Source: Dehalococcoidia bacterium (GTDB lineage Bacteria > Chloroflexota > Dehalococcoidia > SHYD01). From it: DNA of 44,762 nt. Below are positions 23,708-32,419 of this stretch, in pieces. The position numbers were made by a program, and so were the translations under genes. The notes under the pieces are model-generated. The model searched no databases. It was not told where the DNA came from and saw only the letters and a program-made list of their open reading frames with translations. Numbering within the stretch: position 1 is the stretch's first letter; every line of letters begins with the position of its first letter. Location: contig SHYD01000013.1 of the NCBI GenBank assembly GCA_009692945.1, forward strand, positions 1 through 44,762. The letters run 5' to 3'.

Positions 23708-25036
23708 ATGCTCTCTCGCACCGAAAACGAACTGATTACCCGCACCGGCCCTGGTACCCCCATGGGCGAGCTGTGGCGGCGCTTCTGGCTGCCGGCCATG
23801 AGCTCCAGCGAGCTCCCCGCGCCGGATTCCCCGCCCGTGCGGCTGCGGCTGCTAAGCGAAGACCTCATCGCCTTCCGCTCCTCCGACGGGCGGGTCGGCC
23901 TCGTGGCGAACAACTGCCCCCACCGCGGCGCCTCACTGTTCTTCGGCCGCAATGAGGAGCAGGGGCTGCGCTGCGTGTACCACGGCTGGAAGTTCGCCCT
24001 GGACGGCGCCTGTGTCGACATGCCCAACGAGCCGGCCGAGAGCAACTTCAAGAGCAAGGCCCACATCACGGCCTACCCCTGCCGGGAGGTCAACGGCATC
24101 GTCTGGACCTATATGGGTCCGGCGGAGTTCGAGCCGGAGTTGCCCCAACTCGGTTTCAACATGGTGCCGCAGGCCAATATGTACGGGCTCAAGATCCTGG
24201 TCGAGTCCAACTACCTCCAGGCGATGGAGGGCGACATCGATTCGAGCCACTCATCGTTCCTCCACGCAGCGTTGGCCGGGCCGCTGGACGCCTCGTTCCA
24301 CGAACGGCGCCGGGCCGGGATCGCGGTGCTGCGGGGGCAGGCGATGGACTTTTCGCTCGACGAGAACCGCGCCAAGATGCAGGCGGCCGATCCGGCGCCG
24401 CGCTTCACCACGAAGGACACCGATTTCGGCGTGCTCATCGGCGCAGCACGGAGGGCGAGTGAGGCCCAGGACTACTGGCGTATCACGCCGTGGCTGGCCC
24501 CGGGTTATTCGCTGATCCCCAAGGCCCCCGGCGACATCCCCTCCCAGTGCAACGCCCGGGTGCCGCGCGACGACGAAACGAGTTGGTTCTTCCGCATCCG
24601 CTGGCACCCGAGCCGGGCCCTGAACGCCGGCGAACTAGCCGATTTCCAGCAGGGCGGCGTGTTCTTTCCCGACCTCATCCCCGGCATCTTCCGGCCGGTG
24701 GACAACCGCGACAACGACTACCACATCAACCGGGAGGAGCAACGGACCACCTCGGTCACCGGCATTCGGTCGATCCCACAGCAGGACCGGGCGGTGACGG
24801 AGAGCATGGGGCCGATCTACGACCGCACCAAGGAGCACCTAGGCACGGCGGACAGCGGCATCATCGCGGTGCGGCGCCGGCTACTGCGGCTCGCCCGGCA
24901 ACTCGGCGAGGGGCAGGAGCCGTACCCGGCGGCCCACGGCGGCATCTACCGAATCCTGGCGCCCGCCCTCAACCTACCGAAGGACGTCCCCTTCGATGAG
25001 GGGGCGCGGGAGCACATCTACGCGCTGCAGGGGTAG
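23708..25036 (+). CDS. Rieske non-haem iron oxygenase, alpha-subunit
   Basis: A 442-residue aromatic-ring-type oxygenase of the phenoxybenzoate/vanillate-like class. The Rieske cluster uses Cys70 and His72 in NCPHRGASL and Cys89 and His92 in CVYHGWKF. The mononuclear iron site is the helix GDIDSSHSSFLH (Asp178, His181, His186 with a preceding Glu). Electrons must come from a reductase not found nearby. ATG 23708 has AGGAGGAGG 4-6 bases upstream. The position beside a class II aldolase and an amidohydrolase suggests a catabolic set, although the genes are on different strands and separated by repeats. Confidence 0.92.
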   Translation: MLSRTENELITRTGPGTPMGELWRRFWLPAMSSSELPAPDSPPVRLRLLSEDLIAFRSSDGRVGLVANNCPHRGASLFFGRNEEQGLRCVYHGWKFALDGACVDMPNEPAESNFKSKAHITAYPCREVNGIVWTYMGPAEFEPELPQLGFNMVPQANMYGLKILVESNYLQAMEGDIDSSHSSFLHAALAGPLDASFHERRRAGIAVLRGQAMDFSLDENRAKMQAADPAPRFTTKDTDFGVLIGAARRASEAQDYWRITPWLAPGYSLIPKAPGDIPSQCNARVPRDDETSWFFRIRWHPSRALNAGELADFQQGGVFFPDLIPGIFRPVDNRDNDYHINREEQRTTSVTGIRSIPQQDRAVTESMGPIYDRTKEHLGTADSGIIAVRRRLLRLARQLGEGQEPYPAAHGGIYRILAPALNLPKDVPFDEGAREHIYALQG

Positions 25037-25254
25037 GGGGCTCTTAAGACACGCTTAAACCGGTCGTGAGGGCGCGTGCTCGATCTGGGCACACCGGCCC
25101 GCGGGGTCCGGGCTGGTTAGCGACCAAAGCACGCAAGTTGTCCGTGCGGACGATGCGATTATCTTCGACTAATTGGCCGGGAAACTGGCACGCTGAGAGT
25201 AAACGGCAGCAATCCCCCCCAATGGTCAGGCGCCATGTACACGAAAGCGATCCA

Positions 25255-26103
25255 ATGGCCCAGGACTGGACGCGCGAGGAAGTTGAAGGAACGGTCACTG
25301 ACTACCTCGCCATGCTCAGCGCAGAAGCTACGGGCCAGCAGTACAGCAAAACCGAGCACCGCCGTAGCCTCCGCAAGTCTCTGAACAACCGTAGCGACGG
25401 CGCCATCGAACGGAAGCATCATAACATCAGCGCGATCCTGATCGAAATGGGCCTGCCATACGTCGATGGGTACAAGCCGCTTCACAACTATCAGCAGTTG
25501 CTCTTCGATGTCGTTGATGACCGCCTTCGCGATAATCCACAACTTATCGCCATGGTTGCCGAAGAGGTCCAGCGCCCAGCTGAGACACCGATTGTCCATG
25601 ACATTCTGACGGCCCTTGTGGAGCCACCAAAGAGTTCGAATCGGCCCAACCCCAATTCGACACGCGTCACCGAGCAGCCAATCCCGCGACCGCAAATCAA
25701 CTACCTGGCCATAGAGGCCGCGAACCGATCGCTGGGCCGGGCCGGCGAGGAATTTGTGGTGCGATTCGAGGTTGCCAGGTTGACTGCCGCACGGCAGGAG
25801 CGATTGGCAGCCCAGATCGAGCATGTTGCGGTGACCCGTGGTGATGGAGAAGGCTACGATGTGCTTTCCTATGAGACGACAGGCCAACAGCGGCTCATCG
25901 AGGTAAAGACAACCGCCTACGGGCCACAAACGCCATTTTTCGTAACCAGGAACGAACTCCGGGTTTCACATGACCGCGAGGCTGAGTACCACCTATACAG
26001 CGTCTTCGGGTTTCGCAAGACTCCCCGGATCTTTCAGAACCGAGGGAGGATTGATGAGCAGTTCGTATTGGCAGCCGAACAGTATCTTGCGCGCCCTCGC
26101 TGA
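25255..26103 (+). CDS. DUF3883 nuclease-like protein with conserved N-terminal module
   Basis: A 282-residue soluble protein. Residues about 10-90 form a module ending in YVDGYKPLHNYQQLLFDVV that I have seen attached to HNH and DUF3883 proteins. The C-terminal domain has a PD-(D/E)xK-like order: GRAGEEFV (Glu165/166), YDVLSYE (Asp202) and IEVKTT (Glu216-Lys218). DUF3883 is restriction-endonuclease-like and occurs in defence contexts; no methyltransferase or helicase gene accompanies it. The stretch is visibly less GC-rich than its neighbours, which suggests transfer. ATG 25255 has no clear ribosome binding site, so the start is uncertain. Confidence 0.75.
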   Translation: MAQDWTREEVEGTVTDYLAMLSAEATGQQYSKTEHRRSLRKSLNNRSDGAIERKHHNISAILIEMGLPYVDGYKPLHNYQQLLFDVVDDRLRDNPQLIAMVAEEVQRPAETPIVHDILTALVEPPKSSNRPNPNSTRVTEQPIPRPQINYLAIEAANRSLGRAGEEFVVRFEVARLTAARQERLAAQIEHVAVTRGDGEGYDVLSYETTGQQRLIEVKTTAYGPQTPFFVTRNELRVSHDREAEYHLYSVFGFRKTPRIFQNRGRIDEQFVLAAEQYLARPR

Positions 26104-26262
26104 CGAGCGCGTAGACGTAACAAGCCGCGTTGGGGTGGGGCTTTGGTTTCTAGCTAGAGTATCCGAATTTCCAGAGGTTGGACAAAACCAATGTCCGCTT
26201 GACGGCAAGGGGCAATAGCGTCGATCGGAGAGAACAACGCTCATTGAGTCTTAGGGCGCTCC

Positions 26263-28473
26263 TCATCCCCCCGCCCGCAGCGCCTCTGCCAGCACCTCCG
26301 CTAGGTGTCGCACCCGGGGGTTCGGCGCCTCGGCGTCTCGCTTGGACCGGGCATCGAGTCCGCCCCGGAGGTGCATGATGCAACCGGGGTTATCGGTCAC
26401 CACCTGAGTTGAACCGGTGGCATCGATGTTCTTGAGCTTGCGGTTGAGCACCCGCTCCGCCACGTCGGGGTGATCGACCGAAAAGGAACCGCCGAACCCG
26501 CAACAGACCGATGACTCGGCCATCTCCGATATCTCAGCGCCCGCCAGCCGGCGCAGCGCCTCCCGTCCCTCGTCCCGTAGGCCGAGACAGTTGAAGGACT
26601 GGCAGGAATCGTGGTAGGTGGCGGTTGGACCCGCGCCGGAAGGCGCCGCTGGCCCTCCGACAGGGGTCCCGGCCTTGCTGATGAAGGTCGTGAAATCGAC
26701 GAGGCGGCGGCCCGCCGCCTGGGCGCGCGCCAACCATTCAGGGTCGTCTTTGAACAGGTCCAGGTAGTCCTGCTGCACGGCCACCACGCAACTGGCGGAC
26801 CCGCTCAGGACCTGACCGCCCTCGCAGCCCTCCAGCATCTCGATGGTCTGCCGCGCCAGCGGCTTCGCGCCCTCGCGATCGCCGGCGTTGAGGACTGCCA
26901 GTCCGCAGCACCACTGCTCCTGCGGGAAGGCGACGCGGCCTCCCAGCGCCTCCACCACCGAGGCCATCGCCTCGCCCGTCTCCGGGTAGAAGAGGTTGCT
27001 GATGCAGCCGGGGAAGAGGTCGATCTGTTGGCCTTCGATGGCGGAACCCGCCAGCCCCGGGACCGGCGGCTGGGGCGAACGCCGTTTCATCCTCTGGTGC
27101 AGGGTCTGCTTGGGCAGCGCCGGCAGCGAGCGGAAATCGGGGCCGAAGGGCACTTTCAGGAAACCGTCGCCGCCCTTGAAGGGCGACTGCAATAACCGAG
27201 CGATCCCCATCCATCCCTCAAAGCTGCGGCGGTCGGCGAAGGTCCCCAGCGCGGTCCGCTTCACCCAGGGCATCCCCTCCTGGGCCACCCAGCGCTGCCG
27301 GACTCCCATGATCATGCGGGGCAGCGGGATGCCGGAGGGGCAGATGGTCTCGCAGGCGTTGCAGCCGGTGCACAGGCTCTGAGGCCCCGCGGCTGATTCG
27401 AGTCCGTGGTGCTGGGCGCTGAGGATGATGCCGATGGGGCCGTTGTAGATGTAGCCGAAGGCATGCCCGCCCACCGCTTGGTAGGAGGGGCAGACATTGG
27501 CGCAGGCGGCACAGCGGATGCAGCGGAGGGCGTCCCGGAAGTCGGGATCGTCCCGCAGCGCCCAGCGGCCATTATCAAGCAGGATGATGTGGACCTCTTT
27601 GGGGCCGTGCACGCCGGTGGTCATCGAAAGTTCGATGTCGGCGGTGCGGCTGGGGCCGGTGATGAAATTGGTGTACGACGACAGCCGCTGTCCGGTGGCG
27701 CTGCGGGGCAGCAGCTTCAACACTGCGACCGCGTCATCCAGAGTTGCCACGATCTTCTCGACGCCGATGATGGCCACGTGGATGGGCGGGAGCGTGGTGA
27801 CCAGGTCGGCGTTGCCTTCGTTGGTCACCAGCACGATGGTGCCGCTCTCGGCGATGCCGATGTTCCCGCCGGTGATCCCCATGTCAGCATCGATGAACGC
27901 CTGGCGCAACTGCTTGCGGGCCACCTTGACCAGATCGGCGATGATCGGGGCTTGCGGTTCGCCGGTGACCTTACTGAACAGTTCGGCAACTTCCTCACGG
28001 CGCCAGTGGATGGCGGGGGCGATGAGATGGGAGGGGTGGTCCTTGCCCAGTTGGAGGATCCACTCTCCCAGGTCGGTCTCCACCACGCGAATGCCCCGCT
28101 CCTCCAGGAAGGGGTTGAGCTCGATCTCCTCGGTGGCCATGGACTTGGTCTTGACGGCCAGTTGGACGCCCCGCTCCTTTGCGAGACGGGCGACGATGTG
28201 GCGCGCCTCCTCGGCGTCCTTGGCGAAATGGACCTCAGCTCCGACTTTTTCAGCCTCTTCCTTGAACTGTTGGATCAACTCGGGAAGATGGTCCAGCGCG
28301 TCGTTCTTGCGCTGGACGAGATCGTCTCGGAGGCGGGTGAATTCACCGAGGGCGAAGGAAGCGGCGCGTCGTTCCCGGAAGGCGCCCAGAGCCCGTTCCA
28401 GTGCCTGTTCCAGGTTGGGATTTTCCAAAGCGTGTTTCAGACGCTCTTTGAATGGTGCGATGGTGGAGGACAT
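26263..28473 (-). CDS. LutB-LutA fusion: LUD domain, two [4Fe-4S] clusters and two CCG domains
   Basis: A 736-residue iron-sulfur oxidoreductase. Residues about 70-300 are the LUD/YkgG-like domain (GITGGNIGIAESGTIVLVTN). Two [4Fe-4S] motifs follow: CIRCAACANVC (Cys318, 321, 324, 328) and CTGCNACETIC (Cys368, 371, 374, 378). From about 485 the chain is LutA-like, with LFPGCIS and WCCGLAV, then SSVCCGFGGSFS and DNPGC, that is, two CCG domains. LutA and LutB are normally separate proteins of the lactate-oxidising LutABC complex, and LutC is not seen here. ATG 28473 is the start. It probably oxidises lactate or another 2-hydroxyacid. Confidence 0.88.
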   Translation of the reverse strand: MSSTIAPFKERLKHALENPNLEQALERALGAFRERRAASFALGEFTRLRDDLVQRKNDALDHLPELIQQFKEEAEKVGAEVHFAKDAEEARHIVARLAKERGVQLAVKTKSMATEEIELNPFLEERGIRVVETDLGEWILQLGKDHPSHLIAPAIHWRREEVAELFSKVTGEPQAPIIADLVKVARKQLRQAFIDADMGITGGNIGIAESGTIVLVTNEGNADLVTTLPPIHVAIIGVEKIVATLDDAVAVLKLLPRSATGQRLSSYTNFITGPSRTADIELSMTTGVHGPKEVHIILLDNGRWALRDDPDFRDALRCIRCAACANVCPSYQAVGGHAFGYIYNGPIGIILSAQHHGLESAAGPQSLCTGCNACETICPSGIPLPRMIMGVRQRWVAQEGMPWVKRTALGTFADRRSFEGWMGIARLLQSPFKGGDGFLKVPFGPDFRSLPALPKQTLHQRMKRRSPQPPVPGLAGSAIEGQQIDLFPGCISNLFYPETGEAMASVVEALGGRVAFPQEQWCCGLAVLNAGDREGAKPLARQTIEMLEGCEGGQVLSGSASCVVAVQQDYLDLFKDDPEWLARAQAAGRRLVDFTTFISKAGTPVGGPAAPSGAGPTATYHDSCQSFNCLGLRDEGREALRRLAGAEISEMAESSVCCGFGGSFSVDHPDVAERVLNRKLKNIDATGSTQVVTDNPGCIMHLRGGLDARSKRDAEAPNPRVRHLAEVLAEALRAGG

Positions 28474-28525
28474 GGCGCCTGCCTTCGGGAAAACTGCACC
28501 GATCCTAGCACACCAGCGCCCAGTT

Positions 28526-28640
28526 CATCTGCAGATTACGCAGACGAACGCAGGTTCGGAAGAAAGGTCATCCACAGGTTCTCACGGACTTACACGGATT
28601 CTGGAAATGTATTGTCCGCAGATAGACGCAGATTCGGAAT
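28526..28640. repeat. ATCTGCG/TTATCCACAG phased repeat, locus 4 (two neighbouring units)
   Basis: Within the 337-base gap between the lut-like gene and YqeY: CATCTGCAGATTACGCAGAC, then TCATCCACAGG and TTACACGGATTCTGG, then GTCCGCAGATAGACGCAGAT. These are the same words as the elements at 801, 20239 and 23345. No gene is visible in the gap; a palindrome at 28726 and a TATAAT at 28773 lie at its right end. Confidence 0.6.
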
Positions 28641-28725
28641 GGGGTTGGGTGCATGGCGGGGGCGGCCCTTATACCTTGTGGCCGCCCTCGAAACTGCTCC
28701 CGGCGCACGGACATGAAGGTAGGGT

Positions 28726-28740
28726 CGGGTTTGAAACCCG
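28726..28740. repeat. Palindrome CGGGTTT-G-AAACCCG
   Basis: Perfect 7-bp stem around one G preceded by GGTAGGGT. Same core as the element at 734-752, but without the CGCCGCTAC tail. It lies 33 bases upstream of the TATAAT box of the YqeY gene. Confidence 0.5.
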
Positions 28741-28772
28741 TCTGCGGGGGGCCATGGCGAGGGGTCTTACGC

Positions 28773-28778
28773 TATAAT
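28773..28778 (+). promoter_or_regulatory. Candidate -10 box (TATAAT) for the YqeY-PgpH-like run
   Basis: An exact TATAAT in this GC-rich sequence lies 33 bases before the YqeY-like ATG. No recognisable TTGACA stands 16-18 bases upstream, so the -35 is weak or absent. Confidence 0.35.
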
Positions 28779-28810
28779 TGGTTAACTGAATTTAGAACAC
28801 GGACAAGCCC

Positions 28811-29260
28811 ATGCTCGCTGAGAAGCTCGATCAGGATCTCAAAGACGCCCTCCGTGCCGGCGACGAGGTCCGCAAGTCGGTGTTGCGGCTGCTGCGGGCC
28901 GGCATCAGAAACGTCGAGAAGACCAAGGGCGTGGCCATCGACGATGCCGGGGTACTGGTCGTCCTTGGCAAGGAAGCCAAGGAGCACCGTGACAGCCTCG
29001 AAGAGTTCACCAAAGCCAAACGCCAGGACCTGATCGATCGCACCCAGTTGGAGTTGGATATTCTGCTGGCGTATCTCCCCCAGCAACTGAGCAAAGAAGA
29101 GATCACCGCGGCAGTCCGGGAAATTATGACGCAAACGGGGGCTACCGGGGCGGCGGACAAAGGGAAGTTGATGGGCGCCGTCATGGCTCAACTCCGCGGC
29201 AAGGCGGAAGGACGGGACATCAACGAGGTGGTCTCGGGCCTCTTGGCGACGCCTCAGTGA
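28811..29260 (+). CDS. GatB/YqeY-domain protein
   Basis: A 149-residue YqeY-type protein: MLAEKLDQDLKDALRAGDEV, LRLLRAGIRN, IDRTQLELDILLAYLPQQLS and the C-terminal GKLMGAVMAQLRGKAEG. The family shares the tail domain of GatB (tRNA amidotransferase) and binds tRNA-like substrates; its physiological role is not settled. ATG 28811 has only a weak GGAC upstream. It precedes the HD phosphodiesterase gene with a 110-base gap on the same strand. Confidence 0.92.
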   Translation: MLAEKLDQDLKDALRAGDEVRKSVLRLLRAGIRNVEKTKGVAIDDAGVLVVLGKEAKEHRDSLEEFTKAKRQDLIDRTQLELDILLAYLPQQLSKEEITAAVREIMTQTGATGAADKGKLMGAVMAQLRGKAEGRDINEVVSGLLATPQ

Positions 29261-29370
29261 TCCGTCGATTCCGCGGAATGAAGTGACCACGAGTCCGAAT
29301 CTATCGGGCTCCCCAGCCCGGGAGCAAGGCGGGTTCGGGTGTCGCCCCTCCCGGTGAGGAGTCTCCCGTG

Positions 29371-31533
29371 ATGGCAGTATTGGGGCGGCCTTTTCTAACA
29401 CCTCTTCGGTGCGTCGTCTTGGTCGTGGGGCTGGCGGCCGCTCTCACCGTGGTGTTGGCATTCCCCCTGTCCCCGGTCCGGACCGAGCTGACCGAGGGCA
29501 GCGTCGCATCCGCCACCATCAAGTCGCAAGTGGCGGTGCCGCCCTTCAAGAGCCTCGTTCTCACGAAAGAACGGCAGGACCGCGCCGCTGCCGTGGTTCC
29601 GGACGTGCTGGTGTTCGACCCGGTTGTGTTTACCCGGCAGACGGAACGTACATTGGCGCTGTTTGCCCATCTCGGCTCGGTGCGCGGTGCGGCCCAACGA
29701 GGGGCTCAACCACCGCAGCCACCCAGCGATCTCAACATCCTGACGTCCCAGGCCGTCGCCAACATCGTGGCGCTGGGACCGGGAGAGTGGGAGCAGGTGC
29801 AGGCGGAGACCATGCGGTTGCTCCAGACGACCCGGGACGACCGTATCGCGCCCGACCAATTGCCCTCGGCGCGCGCTCAACTGGCACAGAAGATGCAGCG
29901 AACCCTTACCACCAACGAAACTGCGGTGGTGTCTGATCTGATCCACGGCGTCGCTGTGCCGAACCTCGTTCCGGACGAAGCGGCCACCGATCGCCTCAAG
30001 AAGGCCGCCGTCGAGTCAGCCCAGCCGGTCTTTCTCAACCTGAGCAAGGGTGAGACCATCGTGCCCGACGGGCAGATCATCACACCGCTCAGCCTGGAAA
30101 AGTTGGCGGCGGCGGGCATGCTGAACGCGGCGTTTGAATGGGAACGGGTGATGGGCACAGGTCTGCTCTCAGCCACATTGAGCGGGTTCATAGGTTTGTA
30201 TCTGTTTGTGGTGCAGCCCAGCTCCCTGAGCAACCGGCGCCGGCTGCTGCTGCTGGGTCTGGTGCTGGTGGGGACGGTGCTGGTGGCCAAGTTCGCCCTG
30301 CCGGGGCGGCCGGTGTGGGCGGTGGCCTTTCCTATCGCGGCGGCGGGCATGGTGCTGACGGGACTGTTGCAGCTTTCGGTGGCCCTGGTATGCAACGTAT
30401 TCCTGGCCATCCTGGTGAGCTACACGGCAGATTTCGTTCAGGGGACTCCCATCACGGCCTCCCTTGCCCCGCTGGATACCATGGAGAAGCTGGTGTTCTA
30501 CCTGGTAACGGGCAGCGTGGCCGGCATCGCTGTTTGGCGGGCTCCGCGCATCAGCCAGTATTTTTTTGCTGGGGGGATTTCGGCGCTGGCGGGTCTCCTG
30601 GTGGTGGCGGCTTTTTGGCTGCTGACGCCCCATCGGGAACTCCTCGACCTCGCGCTGTTGACCGCCGCTGACCTGGGGGGCGGCCTCCTCTCGGCCGCCC
30701 TCGCGCTCGGACTCTTCGTTCTCTTGGGGCAGATGTTCGATATCACCACCCGGGTGCAACTCCACGAGTTGGCGCAGGCGGACCATCCTCTGCTGAAGCA
30801 ACTGCTACAAGAGGCACCCGGCACCTATTACCACTCGCTGCTGGTGGGCAACCTCGCCGAGCAGGCGTGCGAGTCGATCGGCGCCGACGCGTTGCTCGCG
30901 CGGGTGGGAGCCTACTACCACGATGTCGGCAAGGTGCAGAACCCCGGGTTTTTCATCGAGAACCAGCGCCGGGGAGAGAACGTCCACGACCGGCTGGACC
31001 CGCTGACCAGCGCCAGCGTCATCATCGCCCACGTGGCGGACGGGCTTCGGATTGCCCAGGCCACCCGGCTGCCCCACCGCACCCATGATTTCATCCGGGA
31101 GCACCACGGCGACCGGTTGGCTGTTGCGTTCTACAATAAGGCGACTCACCTGAACGTGCAGGTGAATCCCGACCTGTTCCGTTACCCGGGACCCGCTCCC
31201 CAAACCCGCGAAACGGCTGTGGTGACGCTGGCCGATTCTCTGGAGGCGATTTCGCGCAGCGCCGGGCTGCAGACTCCCGAAGAACTCGACGGGCTGGTGG
31301 AGCGGGTAGTTGCGGAGCGTGCGGCTGAAGGCCAACTGAGCCATTGCGACCTGACGCTGCGGGACGTCGAGCAGATCAAAGGCGTGTTCAATAGCGCGCT
31401 TCGCGGCATCTACCATCCCAGGGTTCAATACCCCATGCCCGCCGCGGCCGGCATGGGGATGGGGGTCACCCCGATCGAAGCCGCGCGGCGGCTCGCGGTG
31501 GTTGGCAATCAGCAACCCGGGGACTTTTGCTAA
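29371..31533 (+). CDS. 7TM-HD (PgpH-type) membrane phosphodiesterase
   Basis: A 720-residue membrane protein of the family that hydrolyses cyclic di-AMP. It has an N-terminal transmembrane helix (about residues 10-32), an extracytoplasmic 7TMR-HDED domain (about 35-250), a run of seven membrane helices (about 260-460), and a cytoplasmic HD domain with HSLLVGNLAE, YYHDVGK (His517-Asp518), NPGFF and HRTHDFIREHHGD. GAGGAG at 29356-29361 suits ATG 29371; a GTG three bases earlier is also possible. It probably controls cyclic dinucleotide levels and hence osmotic or wall homeostasis. Confidence 0.92.
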   Translation: MAVLGRPFLTPLRCVVLVVGLAAALTVVLAFPLSPVRTELTEGSVASATIKSQVAVPPFKSLVLTKERQDRAAAVVPDVLVFDPVVFTRQTERTLALFAHLGSVRGAAQRGAQPPQPPSDLNILTSQAVANIVALGPGEWEQVQAETMRLLQTTRDDRIAPDQLPSARAQLAQKMQRTLTTNETAVVSDLIHGVAVPNLVPDEAATDRLKKAAVESAQPVFLNLSKGETIVPDGQIITPLSLEKLAAAGMLNAAFEWERVMGTGLLSATLSGFIGLYLFVVQPSSLSNRRRLLLLGLVLVGTVLVAKFALPGRPVWAVAFPIAAAGMVLTGLLQLSVALVCNVFLAILVSYTADFVQGTPITASLAPLDTMEKLVFYLVTGSVAGIAVWRAPRISQYFFAGGISALAGLLVVAAFWLLTPHRELLDLALLTAADLGGGLLSAALALGLFVLLGQMFDITTRVQLHELAQADHPLLKQLLQEAPGTYYHSLLVGNLAEQACESIGADALLARVGAYYHDVGKVQNPGFFIENQRRGENVHDRLDPLTSASVIIAHVADGLRIAQATRLPHRTHDFIREHHGDRLAVAFYNKATHLNVQVNPDLFRYPGPAPQTRETAVVTLADSLEAISRSAGLQTPEELDGLVERVVAERAAEGQLSHCDLTLRDVEQIKGVFNSALRGIYHPRVQYPMPAAAGMGMGVTPIEAARRLAVVGNQQPGDFC

Positions 31534-31563
31534 CAATCCGTCGGGATATCGAGGTACCGGCTA

Positions 31564-32271
31564 ATGAAATTTGGCGTCGTGGTGTTCCCTGGGACCTGGA
31601 GCGATACCGACTGTTTTCACGCTATCGATACCGTGTTGCATGAACCTGTCGAGTACATCTGGCACCGGCAGACCGATGTGCAGGGCTTCGACTGCATCGT
31701 GCTGCCCGGCGGGTTCTCCTACGGTGATTATCTCCGCACCGGGGCCATCGCCAAGTTCGCTCCAGTGATGACCGCGGTGGCGGAGCACGCACGCCGGGGC
31801 GGACTCGTCATCGGGATCTGCAATGGGTTCCAAATACTTTGTGAGGCCGGGTTGCTGCCGGGAGCGCTGCTGCGCAATCAGAGCCTGCAATTCCGCTGCA
31901 TGTGGACCAACCTCCGGACCGAAAACGCTGGCACGCCCTTCACCAGCTCCCTCAGCCGGGGTCAAGTGATGCGCGTCCCCATCTCCCACGGCGACGGCAA
32001 CTATTATGCCGACGACGCCACGCTTAAGGACCTGGAGGACTCGGGGCGGGTGGTTTTCCGGTATTGTGAGGCCGATGGCGCCATCACACCGGACGCCAAC
32101 CCCAACGGATCGCTGCATAACATCGCGGGGATTATGAACGAGCGTGGAAACGTGCTCGGTATGATGCCCCATCCCGAGCGCTGCTGTGAACCGCTGCTCG
32201 GCGGCGACGATGGGCGTTTGATTCTTGAGTCGATCGTGAGCGGGGCCGGGGTAGCAGCCGGTCTCAAATGA
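31564..32271 (+). CDS. purQ: Phosphoribosylformylglycinamidine synthase, glutaminase subunit
   Basis: A 235-residue class I glutamine amidotransferase that supplies ammonia to PurL in purine synthesis. The nucleophile Cys lies in GICNGFQIL and the His-Glu pair in [22 protein letters not shown] is the PurQ-specific oxyanion loop. ATG 31564 has GAGG about 10 bases upstream. It follows the HD gene by 30 bases and precedes purL by 148 bases with a terminator-like hairpin between. purS, needed for the small-PurL complex, is not in the window. Confidence 0.96.
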   Translation: MKFGVVVFPGTWSDTDCFHAIDTVLHEPVEYIWHRQTDVQGFDCIVLPGGFSYGDYLRTGAIAKFAPVMTAVAEHARRGGLVIGICNGFQILCEAGLLPGALLRNQSLQFRCMWTNLRTENAGTPFTSSLSRGQVMRVPISHGDGNYYADDATLKDLEDSGRVVFRYCEADGAITPDANPNGSLHNIAGIMNERGNVLGMMPHPERCCEPLLGGDDGRLILESIVSGAGVAAGLK

Positions 32272-32294
32272 CGGTACCCTATCGAGGGTTGCCC

Positions 32295-32317
32295 GCCGAG
32301 CCGGCGCTCGGCTTTTT
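32295..32317 (+). terminator. Intrinsic terminator or attenuator between purQ and purL
   Basis: GCCGAGC-CGGC-GCTCGGC forms a 7-bp stem with a 4-base loop (32295-32312), followed by TTTTT (32313-32317). It has the clearest terminator shape in the window and starts 23 bases after the purQ stop. Read-through into purL would be needed if both genes share a transcript. Confidence 0.6.
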
Positions 32318-32419
32318 GGGCGACGGCCGGTCGAGCCACGCGCTCCAAACCCTGCAGGAGTGAACCGGTTGCTCTATTATGCCGCCTTCGAACCGTTCTG
32401 TTGAGGCAGAAAGTCCTGC

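Noticed and set aside
25037..25254. A small gene or RNA before the DUF3883 gene
   Set aside because: Short upstream frames have no ribosome binding site or conserved content, and I see no tRNA-like or riboswitch fold.
27406..28716. 436-codon open frame antisense to the LutB-LutA fusion
   Set aside because: Composition is Gly/Ala/Asp-rich with no motif, and it runs into repeat DNA at its end.
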